A DNA stretch of 9,119 nucleotides from an uncultured Senegalimassilia sp. (GTDB taxonomy: Bacteria; Actinomycetota; Coriobacteriia; Coriobacteriales; Eggerthellaceae): assembly GCA_934661765.1 (NCBI GenBank), contig CAKUJT010000095.1:1-9119 (forward strand). The letters run 5' to 3'. The notes beneath the pieces are model-generated. The model was not told the origin of the DNA. It ran no database searches and saw only the letters and a list, made by a program, of their open reading frames with translations. Position 1 is the stretch's first letter. The number at the start of each line of letters is the position of its first letter. Position numbers and translations under genes: made by a program. Positions 1 through 6,354 of the stretch are shown here, one piece after another.

Positions 1-48
1 CGCGAAGGGGCGCCTGGTGGTATGGGGACAAAAAAGAAGGGAATCGCT

Positions 49-867
49 ATGAAAAAGACGAAGACCCGTTTGGCCGCGATTGCAGCCGTGGCGCTGAGCG
101 CCGTGCTCGCCTGCGGCCTGCTGGCTGGATGCTCCTCCGACAAGGGCGAGCAGAAAACCGATCAGCCGGAGCAAACCGCCGCGGCAAACCTTGAGGGCAA
201 AAGCCTCAACATCTATTGCGGCGCCGGCATGACCAAGCCGTTCCAGGAGATCGCCGACGCCTTCAAGGCGCAAACCGGCTGCGAGATGAACATCACCTTC
301 GCCAACGCCGCACAGATCCAGACGCAGATCAACACCACGCAGGAGGGCGACTTCTTCATCGCCGGCTCCGCCGATGAGCTCAAGCCCGTCAGCGATTATG
401 TTGCCACCAGCACCGACCTCGTCAAGCACATCCCCGTCCTGGTGGTGCCCGCCGACAACCCCAAGGGCATCCAGACCGTCAGCGACCTGGTGAAGTGCGA
501 CACGCTTCTGCTGGGTGACCCGGAGTCCACGCCGATCGGCAAGATCGCCGTCAAGGCCATGACCGACGCCGGCGTTATGGAGCAGGTCAAGCAGTCCGGT
601 TCCATCACCACCTCCACTACGGCGCCGCAGATCGCCGAGGCCCTGGCCAAGGGCGAGGGCGACGCCGCCATCGTGTGGAAGGAAAATGCGGGTAAGGACG
701 GCCTGACCATCCTTGAGAACTCCGGCATGGAAAACTACGTGAAGACCGTTCCGAGCGCCGAGCTCACTTGCGCTGCCGACGCGGACGCCGTCAAGGCGTT
801 CTCCGAGTTCCTGCAGAGCGAAACCGCTAAGAACATCTGGACCAAGTTCGGCTACGAGCTGGTGTAA
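49..867 (+). CDS. modA: Molybdate-type ABC transporter substrate-binding lipoprotein
   Basis: Binding component of a molybdate-like oxyanion importer, anchored outside the membrane as a lipoprotein (272 aa). The N-terminus has a Lys-rich start, a hydrophobic core and a lipobox LLAGC with the acylated Cys at residue 28, followed by a polar linker. The mature part starts LNIYCGAGMTKPF and carries GDFFIAGS and GDPESTPIGKIA, the typical ModA-style segments; the length is usual for the family. I chose the ATG at 49 because AGAAGGG lies about 8 bases upstream and translation there begins exactly with the signal peptide; an in-frame ATG at 22 would add nine residues before it. Three bases separate the stop from modB, and modC and modD follow. 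Tungstate or another oxyanion could be the real ligand; the modD neighbour favours molybdate. Only 48 bases precede the gene, so its promoter is not visible. Confidence 0.88.
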   Translation: MKKTKTRLAAIAAVALSAVLACGLLAGCSSDKGEQKTDQPEQTAAANLEGKSLNIYCGAGMTKPFQEIADAFKAQTGCEMNITFANAAQIQTQINTTQEGDFFIAGSADELKPVSDYVATSTDLVKHIPVLVVPADNPKGIQTVSDLVKCDTLLLGDPESTPIGKIAVKAMTDAGVMEQVKQSGSITTSTTAPQIAEALAKGEGDAAIVWKENAGKDGLTILENSGMENYVKTVPSAELTCAADADAVKAFSEFLQSETAKNIWTKFGYELV

Positions 868-870
868 CGT

Positions 871-1761
871 ATGTCCGCGGCACCTGAGCCAAAACGTCAC
901 AGAGGCCGCAAGCGCAACATCTTCCCGGCATTGTGCATGCTGGTAACGGGGATGGTGCTCCTGTTCATCGGGAGCGCCATCTTCGCTATTGTGGCGGGCG
1001 GCATCTCGCATTTCGGCGAGGCCATCAGCTCCGAGGAGGTGCTGTTCTCCTTGCGCATGAGCGTGACCACTTCAAGCATCTCCACCGTCATCTGCCTGCT
1101 GCTGTCGCTGCCGACCGCCTATGCGCTGTCGCATGTGGCGTTTCCCGGCAAGCGCCTGGCCGAGATTTTGATGGAGCTGACGCTGTCGCTGCCTTATATC
1201 CTGCTGGGCTTCGCCTTGCTGCTGATCTTCTCGTCGCCGCTGGGCAAGGCGCTCAAGGAGGCGGGTTTCGCCGTGGTCTTCTCGCCTACGGGAATCGTGT
1301 TCGCCCAGATGATCGTGAACTTGCCCTTCGCCATCCGCATGATGCGCACGGCCTTCGCCGGCGTCAATCCGCGCATCGAATTCGTGGCGCAGACGCTGGG
1401 CGCCATGCCATGGGACGTGTTCCGCACCATCATCGTGCCCATGTGCCGCAACCAGATCATCAGCGCGTTCGTGCTGACCTGGGCGCGCGGCATGGGCGAG
1501 TTCGGCGCCACGCTCATGCTCGTGGGCGTGACGCGCATGAAGACCGAGACCCTTCCCGGCAGCATCTACCTGAGCATCTCGACCGGCAACACCGAGACCG
1601 CCATGGCCACGGCCATGATCATGCTGCTGGTGTCGGCATTCACGCTGGTGGTGGCCAACGTGCTCGACCGTCCCACGGGCGAAAGCCGTGTGGGAAGGGC
1701 CGGCAAGGGATTGGGCTTGAGGCGAATGAAGGCGTGCGGGGAATGCGAGGGAAAGCGATGA
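871..1761 (+). CDS. modB: Molybdate-type ABC transporter permease
   Basis: Membrane channel subunit of the oxyanion importer (296 aa). A basic N-terminus is followed by a membrane segment near residues 18-43, and further segments lie near 62-88, 98-120, 138-158, 193-219 and 243-265. The EAA loop that docks the ATPase lies at about 170-190 (EFVAQTLGAMPWDVF), followed by the ModB-typical GEFGATL at 209-215. The C-terminal 30 residues after the last membrane segment are basic and polar, an unusually long tail that may simply reflect coding drift before the modC overlap. The ATG at 871 begins three bases after the modA stop, and the stop overlaps the modC start as ATGA (1758-1761), which implies translational coupling. 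Membership of the ModB/CysT-like permease family is clear; substrate identity rests on the neighbours. Confidence 0.9.
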   Translation: MSAAPEPKRHRGRKRNIFPALCMLVTGMVLLFIGSAIFAIVAGGISHFGEAISSEEVLFSLRMSVTTSSISTVICLLLSLPTAYALSHVAFPGKRLAEILMELTLSLPYILLGFALLLIFSSPLGKALKEAGFAVVFSPTGIVFAQMIVNLPFAIRMMRTAFAGVNPRIEFVAQTLGAMPWDVFRTIIVPMCRNQIISAFVLTWARGMGEFGATLMLVGVTRMKTETLPGSIYLSISTGNTETAMATAMIMLLVSAFTLVVANVLDRPTGESRVGRAGKGLGLRRMKACGECEGKR

Positions 1762-2474
1762 GCGGCGGCAGCATCGAGATCCGTGACATGGTGGCGCGGC
1801 GTGGCAGCTTCTCGCTGCGCGTCGACGACTTGCATATCGAGCCGCACGAGATATTCGCCATCGTGGGGGAGACGGGAGCTGGCAAGACCGTGCTGCTCGA
1901 GGCGATCGCCGGCGCGTTTCCCCTGGAGGACGGCAGCATCTTGCTTGACGGCAAGGACATCCGCTGCTTGCCCGTGCAGCAGCGGCGGCTGGGGATCGTC
2001 TATCAGGACCACGCGCTGTTCCCGCACATGACGGTTGCGGAGAACATCGGCTACGGCCTGAGGATGGCGCGCGTCCCGAAGGCGGAGGCGGCGCGCCGTG
2101 TGGAGGAGATGCTCGATTTGTTCTCCATCCGCCACATCGCCGACCGGTATCCCGGCATCATCAGCGGCGGCGAGGGCCAGCGCGCGGCGTTGGCGCGCGC
2201 TTTGGTGATGCGGCCCGAGATCCTGCTGCTTGATGAGCCGTTCTCGGCACTCGACCCTACCACCAAGAAGCGCATGTACGAGACGCTGCGCGACGTGCAC
2301 GGACGCTTCCGCTGCACCGTGGTGTTCGTCACGCACGACTTCAACGAGGCGCGCAGCCTGGGGCATCGCGCGGGCATCATCTTGGATGGCGCGCTGCAGG
2401 CCGTATGCCCCGCCGACGAGCTGTTCACCCGCGAGTTCTGCCCGCAGGTGATGGCGTTTTTGGGTCGCGGCTAG
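1758..2474 (+). CDS. modC: Molybdate-type ABC transporter ATP-binding protein (short form)
   Basis: Cytoplasmic ATPase that powers the ModAB importer (238 aa). All nucleotide-binding landmarks are present: Walker A GETGAGKT at 37-44, Q-loop Gln83 in YQDH, ABC signature ISGGEGQR at 135-142, Walker B ILLLDEP at 155-161, SALD D-loop at 163-166 and switch His193. It ends right after the nucleotide-binding domain, so it lacks the C-terminal MOP/TOBE domain that senses molybdate in longer ModC proteins of about 350 residues. Short forms like this are found in several Mod/Wtp-type importers. The start ATG overlaps the modB stop by four bases; an open frame extends upstream in the same register but only as a shadow inside modB. 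Because the overlap is preserved, I read modABC as one transcript. Confidence 0.88.
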   Translation: MSGGSIEIRDMVARRGSFSLRVDDLHIEPHEIFAIVGETGAGKTVLLEAIAGAFPLEDGSILLDGKDIRCLPVQQRRLGIVYQDHALFPHMTVAENIGYGLRMARVPKAEAARRVEEMLDLFSIRHIADRYPGIISGGEGQRAALARALVMRPEILLLDEPFSALDPTTKKRMYETLRDVHGRFRCTVVFVTHDFNEARSLGHRAGIILDGALQAVCPADELFTREFCPQVMAFLGRG

Positions 2475-2502
2475 CGGTATCATCTTCAAGAAGGAAAACC
2501 AC

Positions 2503-2525
2503 GCGCTAGGAAGCGCAAGGAGGAG
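2503..2525 (+). promoter_or_regulatory. Small hairpin and strong ribosome binding site before modD
   Basis: The 54-base gap between modC and modD contains a 5-bp inverted repeat, GCGCT (2503-2507) and AGCGC (2512-2516) around a 4-base loop. It is followed at once by AAGGAGGAG (2517-2525), a strong Shine-Dalgarno sequence close to the modD ATG at 2529. I see no convincing promoter in the gap, so modD is probably co-transcribed with modABC and has its own strong initiation signal. Any regulatory role for the short stem is speculative. Confidence 0.45.
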
Positions 2526-2528
2526 CAT

Positions 2529-3371
2529 ATGTATATCCCGGACAGCTATCTCGATGAGCTTATCGCTTCCGACATTCCCAGCGGGATCGACTTGACCACG
2601 CACGTTTTGGGCATCGGCGCGCAGCCGGGCCGCATGGAATACTACACGCGCGACGCGGCCCTGCTTTGCGGGACCGAGGAGGCCGCCCGCATCTTCAGCC
2701 GCTTCGGCTGCACGGTGGCCGAAGCGCTTCCCAGCGGCACCATGCTTGCGCCCGGCGACGTGTTCATGACCGTTGAAGGCCCTGCGGCCGGTCTGCATAT
2801 GGGCTGGAAGATCTGCCTGAACATCTTCGAGTACTATTGCGCGCTTGCCACCAAGGCCAAGCAGATGGTGGACGCCGTGCATGCCGTGAACCCGCTGTGC
2901 GAGGTGCTTTCCACCCGCAAGCTCATGCCCGGCACCAAGCCCTTCGACGTCAAGGCGCTCACGCTCGGCGGCGCCTTCCCTCATCGCCTGGGCTTGAGCG
3001 AGACGGTGCTCGTCTTCGATCATCACTTGACCTTCTACGGCGGGCTTGAGCAGTTCATCGCCGACTTGCCGCAGCTCAAGGCGAAGGTCTGCGAGAAGAA
3101 GCTGTTCGTCGAGTCGAGCACTGAAGACGCGGTGCGCCTGGTGGAGGCCGGCGTTGACGGCGTGCAGCTTGACAAGGTGGCGCCCGAGCAGGTCGCGCAG
3201 CTGGTGCCGCAGCTCAAGGCCATCAACCCCTGCGTGACGCTCATCGCTGCCGGCGGCGTCAACCTGGGTAATGCGGCCGAATACGCGGCCACCGGCGTGG
3301 ACGGCCTGGCAACCACCTGCCTGCACTTCGCCAAACCTCTCGACATGAGCGTGCGTATGAGTGCACTGTAG
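2529..3371 (+). CDS. modD: ModD, quinolinate phosphoribosyltransferase-like molybdenum operon protein
   Basis: ModD (280 aa) is a homologue of NadC-type quinolinate phosphoribosyltransferases that occurs in molybdate transport operons; its exact reaction is not established. The NadC-like fold is visible: an N-terminal domain with PSGIDLTT (17-24), then STRKLMPG (128-135), KALTLGGAFPHRLGL (142-156), an acidic VESST (194-198), LDK (214-216) and the phosphate-loop-like AAGGVN (240-245). The length matches the family. The start has a near-ideal ribosome binding site. It follows modC by 54 bases on the same strand, and NAD synthesis genes (nadA, nadB) are absent nearby, which supports ModD rather than NadC. 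A 3'-terminal copy of the last 19 codons and the stop lies at 6355-6414. Confidence 0.85.
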   Translation: MYIPDSYLDELIASDIPSGIDLTTHVLGIGAQPGRMEYYTRDAALLCGTEEAARIFSRFGCTVAEALPSGTMLAPGDVFMTVEGPAAGLHMGWKICLNIFEYYCALATKAKQMVDAVHAVNPLCEVLSTRKLMPGTKPFDVKALTLGGAFPHRLGLSETVLVFDHHLTFYGGLEQFIADLPQLKAKVCEKKLFVESSTEDAVRLVEAGVDGVQLDKVAPEQVAQLVPQLKAINPCVTLIAAGGVNLGNAAEYAATGVDGLATTCLHFAKPLDMSVRMSAL

Positions 3372-3398
3372 GGCAGCGCCGGGTTTTGCGCGCTGCCC
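3371..3398 (+). terminator. Hairpin directly at the modD stop codon
   Basis: GGGCAGCGC (3371-3379) and GCGCTGCCC (3390-3398) form a perfect 9-bp stem around a 10-base loop, starting at the last base of the modD stop codon. Its place at the operon end suggests a 3' boundary or terminator. There is no run of T after it, so it is not a textbook intrinsic terminator. The right arm can instead pair with a second GGGCAGCGC at 3425-3433. Confidence 0.5.
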
Positions 3399-3433
3399 GC
3401 ATGCAGGCTTCAAGGCTTGCATATGGGCAGCGC
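3390..3433 (+). other. Long alternative stem-loop downstream of modD
   Basis: Bases 3390-3408 and 3415-3433 pair around a 6-base loop (TTCAAG). Of 19 positions, 16 are Watson-Crick, two are G-U in the + strand RNA (3399/3424 and 3406/3417), and one (3400/3423) is a mismatch. On the - strand RNA the two wobbles would be C-A mismatches, so the fold favours + strand RNA, the modD 3' untranslated region. It excludes the 3371-3398 hairpin because both use 3390-3398. Confidence 0.5.
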
Positions 3434-3505
3434 AGCGGAGCGCCTCCTGGTCAGCGCGAGATCGAGCCGATTGCGCCGCTCATCCGAGGAAACGCCTGCG
3501 AATCT

Positions 3506-3573
3506 CTATTTCGCGGGGATGATCTCGATCCACTGGCCGTCGGGGTAGGCGATGAAGTACGGGCCCATGCGGG
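3506..3573 (-). pseudogene. 3' remnant of a VOC/glyoxalase-family gene
   Basis: On the - strand this encodes RMGPYFIAYPDGQWIEIIPA-K followed by TAG, matching the C-terminus of the intact VOC gene at 6906-7274. The DNA aligns without gaps at a constant offset of 3400 (3506-3573 with 6906-6973), with three differences. One changes TAA to TAG; the others are D to Y and L to P, so both sense changes alter the protein, as expected of a decaying copy. Homology stops abruptly at 3573, so only about 22 of 122 codons remain and no start is present. It lies between modD and crp, in the orientation of the intact copy. Confidence 0.85.
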
Positions 3574-3574
3574 A

Positions 3575-3591
3575 TTTGCGTCGGTCGCAAA
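3575..3591. repeat. Short inverted repeat at the edge of the VOC remnant
   Basis: TTTGCG (3575-3580) and CGCAAA (3586-3591) form a perfect 6-bp stem with a TCGGT loop, beginning two bases beyond the point where VOC homology ends. It lies about 50 bases past the crp stop, so it could be part of a weak terminator for crp, but it has no convincing T-run on either strand. Confidence 0.3.
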
Positions 3592-3639
3592 ACGAGAATC
3601 CGTGTCAGCTGCAACGTGGCTGTAAGTTGCCTGCGCGCG

Positions 3640-4290
3640 CTACAGGAGCCGGTATGTGCGGCCTTCGTAGTCGATGACGCCTTCTTTGCGCAGCTTCGAC
3701 AGCTCGTTCGACAACGCGCTGCGGTCGACGCTGAGGTAGCTTGCCAGCTTGGTTTGGCTGTAGGGGATGGTGAAGGCGCGGGTGCCGGCCTTTTTCTGCT
3801 GCTGTGAGAGGAAGGCGAGGATCTTGCCCCGTATGGTTTTGGGGGTCATGGCGATGGCGCGGCGGTTCATGTCAAGGTTGCTTAACGCTAAGGCGCGCAT
3901 GAGGTTCGAGGAAATGTGCGCGTGGCAGCCGCACTGCTTGGGGCAAGGGTGGATGATGCGCTCGGCTTTGAGCAGCACCACCTCGCAGGCCGAATCTGCC
4001 AGCACGTCGATGTCAAGGGGCTCCATGCTGCAGGCGTATCCGTGAGCGAAAAGCGAGCCAGGTCCCAAGATATCCAGGATCGTCGTCTCGCCCCAGGCAT
4101 CCGAGACCTCGATCCGCACGCGCCCGGATAGGACGATGCCGAGGTATTCGGTGGGCTGGCCGGCGCGCATGATCCGCTCCTCCCGGCTGAAAGCCCTTCT
4201 TGTCGCCCCAAGGCAAGGCAGCATCAAGTTCGCTTCGTCTTGGGTTATGCCGGCGAAAAGCATTGAAGAAGAAGTGGGGATATCAAGCAT
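3640..4290 (-). CDS. Crp/Fnr-family transcriptional regulator divergent from hcp
   Basis: DNA-binding regulator of the Crp/Fnr family (216 aa), likely controlling hcp and possibly itself. Residues about 10-110 form the cyclic-nucleotide-binding-like sensor barrel (GIVLSGRVRIEV at 51-62, then GPGSLFAHGYA). A long dimerization helix follows, then a C-terminal winged helix-turn-helix (SQTKLASYLSVDRSALSNEL, 178-197; recognition helix about 187-200). A cysteine cluster, HPCPKQCGCHAH (114-125, Cys116, Cys120, Cys122), sits before the dimer helix and could bind a metal, Fe-S cluster or heme. Start choice: the frame can begin with GTG at 4299, but AGGTG lies about 5 bases before the ATG at 4290, which I prefer. 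Regulators of this family next to hcp are known as HcpR in other anaerobes; orthology here is inferred from position. A deleted copy lies at 7463-7563. Confidence 0.85.
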   Translation of the reverse strand: MLDIPTSSSMLFAGITQDEANLMLPCLGATRRAFSREERIMRAGQPTEYLGIVLSGRVRIEVSDAWGETTILDILGPGSLFAHGYACSMEPLDIDVLADSACEVVLLKAERIIHPCPKQCGCHAHISSNLMRALALSNLDMNRRAIAMTPKTIRGKILAFLSQQQKKAGTRAFTIPYSQTKLASYLSVDRSALSNELSKLRKEGVIDYEGRTYRLL

Positions 4291-4300
4291 TGGCTTCACC

Positions 4301-4313
4301 TGTAGGTTCTACA
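4301..4313. promoter_or_regulatory. Perfect palindrome, candidate Crp/Fnr-family operator between crp and hcp
   Basis: TGTAGGTTCTACA is a perfect 5-bp inverted repeat with a 3-base spacer. It starts 11 bases upstream of the preferred regulator ATG. Its centre (4307) is about 42-43 bases before the transcription start expected from the hcp -10 box, the usual class-II activator position. It would therefore suit activation of hcp and repression of the regulator's own gene. I found no second copy of the full palindrome in the window. Confidence 0.6.
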
Positions 4314-4337
4314 ACAGAAATGTATGAGACACCACAG

Positions 4338-4343
4338 TATAGT
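4338..4343 (+). promoter_or_regulatory. Candidate -10 box of the hcp promoter
   Basis: TATAGT at 4338-4343 is the best -10 match upstream of hcp. There is no good -35 at the matching distance, and the palindrome at 4301-4313 lies just upstream of where it would be, as expected for an activator-dependent promoter. The hcp ribosome binding site GAGGAG (4374-4379) sits 6 bases before its ATG. Confidence 0.5.
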
Positions 4344-4385
4344 GCAGTCACTTCGAAAAGAAACCCTTTAATTGAGGAGCGCGAA

Positions 4386-5960
4386 ATGACTGACGGGAAC
4401 ATGTTCTGCTTCCAATGCGAGCAAACGGCGGGATGCACCGCCTGCACCGGAGCCGCCGGCGTATGCGGCAAGACCGCCGATGTGGCTCGTCTGCAAGACG
4501 AGTTGACCGGGGCGTTGGTCGCCCTGGCCCGAGCCGAGAACGGCGGAAAGGGGGATTCCGAGTCCGACGGGCTTATGCTCGAAGGCATGTTCGCCTGCGT
4601 GAGCAACGTCAGCTTCGACCCCGAGGCCATCGCCGCCCTTGAGCGCCGCGTTCGCGCTAAGGCTATCGCCCTGGGCGAATTCGATCTGTACGACATGGGC
4701 TTGCTATGGGATGCGCAGGAGGATATCCGCAGTCTGAAGAGCCTGCTGCTCTTCGGCATGCGCGGCGTGGCGGCGTATGCCTATCATGCACAGATGCTGG
4801 AGAAGTCGGACCCTGCTGTGATGGCATTCTTGTATGAGGGTATGCGGGCCGTCGGCTCCGATTTGGGCATGGACGAGCTGCTGCCTTTGGTTCTCAAGTG
4901 CGGCGAGGTCAACTTGGCCGCCATGGCCGCTTTGGAGGACGCGAACATCTCCGCCTACGGCAAGCCCGAGCCTGCGACGGTTGAGCTCAAGGTGGAGGCG
5001 GGCCCCTTCATCGTGGTCACCGGCCACGACCTGCACGACCTCAAGCAGCTTTTGGAGCAGACCGAAGGCCGTGGCGTGAACGTGTACACCCACGGCGAGA
5101 TGCTCCCTGCAAACGCCTATCCCGAACTGCGCAAGTATCCGCACCTGAAAGGCAACTACGGCACCGCGTGGCATAACCAGCGCAAGGAATTCAAGGACCT
5201 TCCCGCGCCGATCCTGTGGACTACCAACTGCCTGCTGAAGCCGGACGAGTCGTATGCCGACCGCGTGTTCACCACCGGTCCCGTGAGCTTCCCGGGTGCG
5301 CATGTCGTCGAGGTGGGCGAAGACGGCGCCAAGGACTTCTCGGCCCTTATCGATAAGGCGCTGGAGCTGGGCGGTTGGGCCGCTGATCGGACCTTCACCG
5401 GCATCAACGGCGGCACCAGCGTCACCACCGGATTCGGCTACGACACCGTGATGAGCGTCGCACCCGCCGTCATCGATGCGGTCAAGTCCGGCGACATCAA
5501 GCGCTTCATCCTGCTGGCGGGCTGTGACGGCATGCGCAAGGAGCGCAGCTACTACACCGACTTCGCCAAGATGGCGCCGTCCGACTCCGTTATCCTGACC
5601 CTTGCCTGCGGCAAGTACCGCTTCAACGACCTGGACCTGGGCAGCATCGGCGGCATCCCGCGCCTGCTGGACGTCGGCCAGTGCAACGACGCCTACGGTG
5701 CGATCAAGATCGCGCTCGCGCTGGCGGATGCCTTCGGCTGCGGCGTGAACGATCTGCCGCTTTCCATGGTGCTCTCCTGGTACGAGCAGAAGGCGGTGTG
5801 CATCCTGCTCACGCTGCTGCATTTGGGCATCAAGGGCATCTACTTGGGTCCCACGCTTCCGGCGTTCGTGAGCCCTGGCGTGTTGCAGGTGCTGGTGGAC
5901 AACTACGGCATTCGCCCCATATCCACCCCTGAGGCAGACCTTGCCCAGATCATGGGCTAG
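4386..5960 (+). CDS. hcp: Hybrid cluster protein (hydroxylamine/NO reductase type)
   Basis: Cytoplasmic Fe-S enzyme (524 aa) of the Hcp/prismane family; members reduce hydroxylamine in vitro and are linked to nitric oxide detoxification and S-nitrosylation in anaerobes. The N-terminal cluster ligands are Cys8, Cys11, Cys20 and Cys27 (CFQC...CTGAAGVC), with an extra Cys17. The hybrid cluster set is complete: His214, Glu238, Cys282, Cys380, Cys408, Cys433 and Glu468. Spacings of 24 and 44, then 28, 25 and 35, equal those of the Desulfovibrio vulgaris ligands as I recall them, which makes the call very firm. The ATG at 4386 has GAGGAG 6 bases upstream; the frame is open further upstream only through the divergent regulator. 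No hcr-type reductase gene is beside it, so its electron donor must be encoded elsewhere. It is probably activated by the divergent Crp/Fnr regulator. Confidence 0.96.
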   Translation: MTDGNMFCFQCEQTAGCTACTGAAGVCGKTADVARLQDELTGALVALARAENGGKGDSESDGLMLEGMFACVSNVSFDPEAIAALERRVRAKAIALGEFDLYDMGLLWDAQEDIRSLKSLLLFGMRGVAAYAYHAQMLEKSDPAVMAFLYEGMRAVGSDLGMDELLPLVLKCGEVNLAAMAALEDANISAYGKPEPATVELKVEAGPFIVVTGHDLHDLKQLLEQTEGRGVNVYTHGEMLPANAYPELRKYPHLKGNYGTAWHNQRKEFKDLPAPILWTTNCLLKPDESYADRVFTTGPVSFPGAHVVEVGEDGAKDFSALIDKALELGGWAADRTFTGINGGTSVTTGFGYDTVMSVAPAVIDAVKSGDIKRFILLAGCDGMRKERSYYTDFAKMAPSDSVILTLACGKYRFNDLDLGSIGGIPRLLDVGQCNDAYGAIKIALALADAFGCGVNDLPLSMVLSWYEQKAVCILLTLLHLGIKGIYLGPTLPAFVSPGVLQVLVDNYGIRPISTPEADLAQIMG

Positions 5961-6054
5961 CTGGCCGATCGTTTCCCTTTGGGCGCACCGCGGTCTTGTC
6001 GTCCCCTTCGTCGGGAAACCGGCTTAGGGGCGATGGCCACGGTTCTGCTCCGAT

Positions 6055-6202
6055 GGAATCAGACCGGGTGGCAGCGAAAACCGAGCCTTACCCAGGGCGA
6101 TGGACAACCCATTTCGTCATCAGCGATGTAGCCGATTTGGATGATGAATTGTTTGATTGGATCGAGCAAGCATATCGATTTGCCAACCGTATTGCCGTTT
6201 GA
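6055..6202 (+). pseudogene. C-terminal remnant of a DUF5655-like small protein
   Basis: The frame from 6055 to the TGA at 6200-6202 reads KTEPYPGRWTTHFVISD, then DLDDELFDWIEQAY and RFANRIAV. This resembles the C-terminus of small proteins of the DUF5655 type (PYPGRW-x-x-H, then a DxELxxWIxEAY helix). The expected N-terminal half is absent: upstream to 5996 the same frame is low-complexity and unlike the family. Base composition drops in 6105-6200 compared with its neighbours. The family call comes from memory of the motif, so it is tentative. A short functional protein from an ATG at 6055 is possible, but no ribosome binding site supports it. Confidence 0.45.
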
Positions 6203-6215
6203 CGGTCCAGTCGCG

Positions 6216-6353
6216 CTATCCTTTCCGGACGTACCCTGTCGCAGGGCCGGCTCCCACCTTCTCGATTTGGCCGCCTGCCAACAGATCCGATAAGGCGTGC
6301 TCGATGGTGGTCTGGCTGATGTCCGGGCATGCGGCGGCGATGTCGCGCTTGCC
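6216..6353 (-). pseudogene. C-terminal winged-helix remnant, Fic-protein-like
   Basis: Reading the - strand from about 6353 to a TAG at 6216-6218 gives KRDIAAACPDISQTTIEHAL, then SDLLAGGQIEKVGAG and TGYVRKG. This looks like the winged helix-turn-helix that ends many Fic-family (AMP-transferase) proteins: a helix-turn-helix with S-x-T-T-I-E, a leucine-rich helix, then IxKVGxGxxTxYxR. Upstream on this strand the frame meets a TGA within the modD remnant, so the catalytic Fic domain is missing and the piece is a scrap. Other winged-helix regulators are possible sources. Confidence 0.5.
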
Positions 6354-6354
6354 C

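Noticed and set aside
1..48. Possible tail of a molybdenum-cofactor riboswitch before modA
   Set aside because: Only 48 bases are visible and no diagnostic stem can be assembled from them.
933..1757. In-frame upstream extension of modC through modB
   Set aside because: The sequence is low-complexity shadow coding. The ATG at 1758 overlaps the modB stop and begins a standard ABC ATPase.
1566..3422. Long - strand open frame of 618 codons opposite modB, modC and modD
   Set aside because: It is antisense to three well-supported genes, has the Ala/Arg/His-rich composition of a GC-rich shadow frame and no recognisable domain.
3386..3625. Small + strand open frame after modD
   Set aside because: It starts within the hairpin region and crosses the VOC remnant antisense, with no ribosome binding site or recognisable motif.
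4200..4385. In-frame upstream extension of hcp
   Set aside because: It would cover the divergent regulator's 5' end and its operator. The ATG at 4386 has a good ribosome binding site and starts at the normal Hcp N-terminus.
4704..5822. Long - strand open frame of 372 codons opposite hcp
   Set aside because: It is antisense to hcp, whose cluster ligands and spacings are complete; its composition is that of a shadow frame.
5971..6019. GTTTCCC/GGGAAAC inverted repeat as an hcp terminator
   Set aside because: The arms are 35 bases apart, the stem is only 7 bp and no T-run follows.
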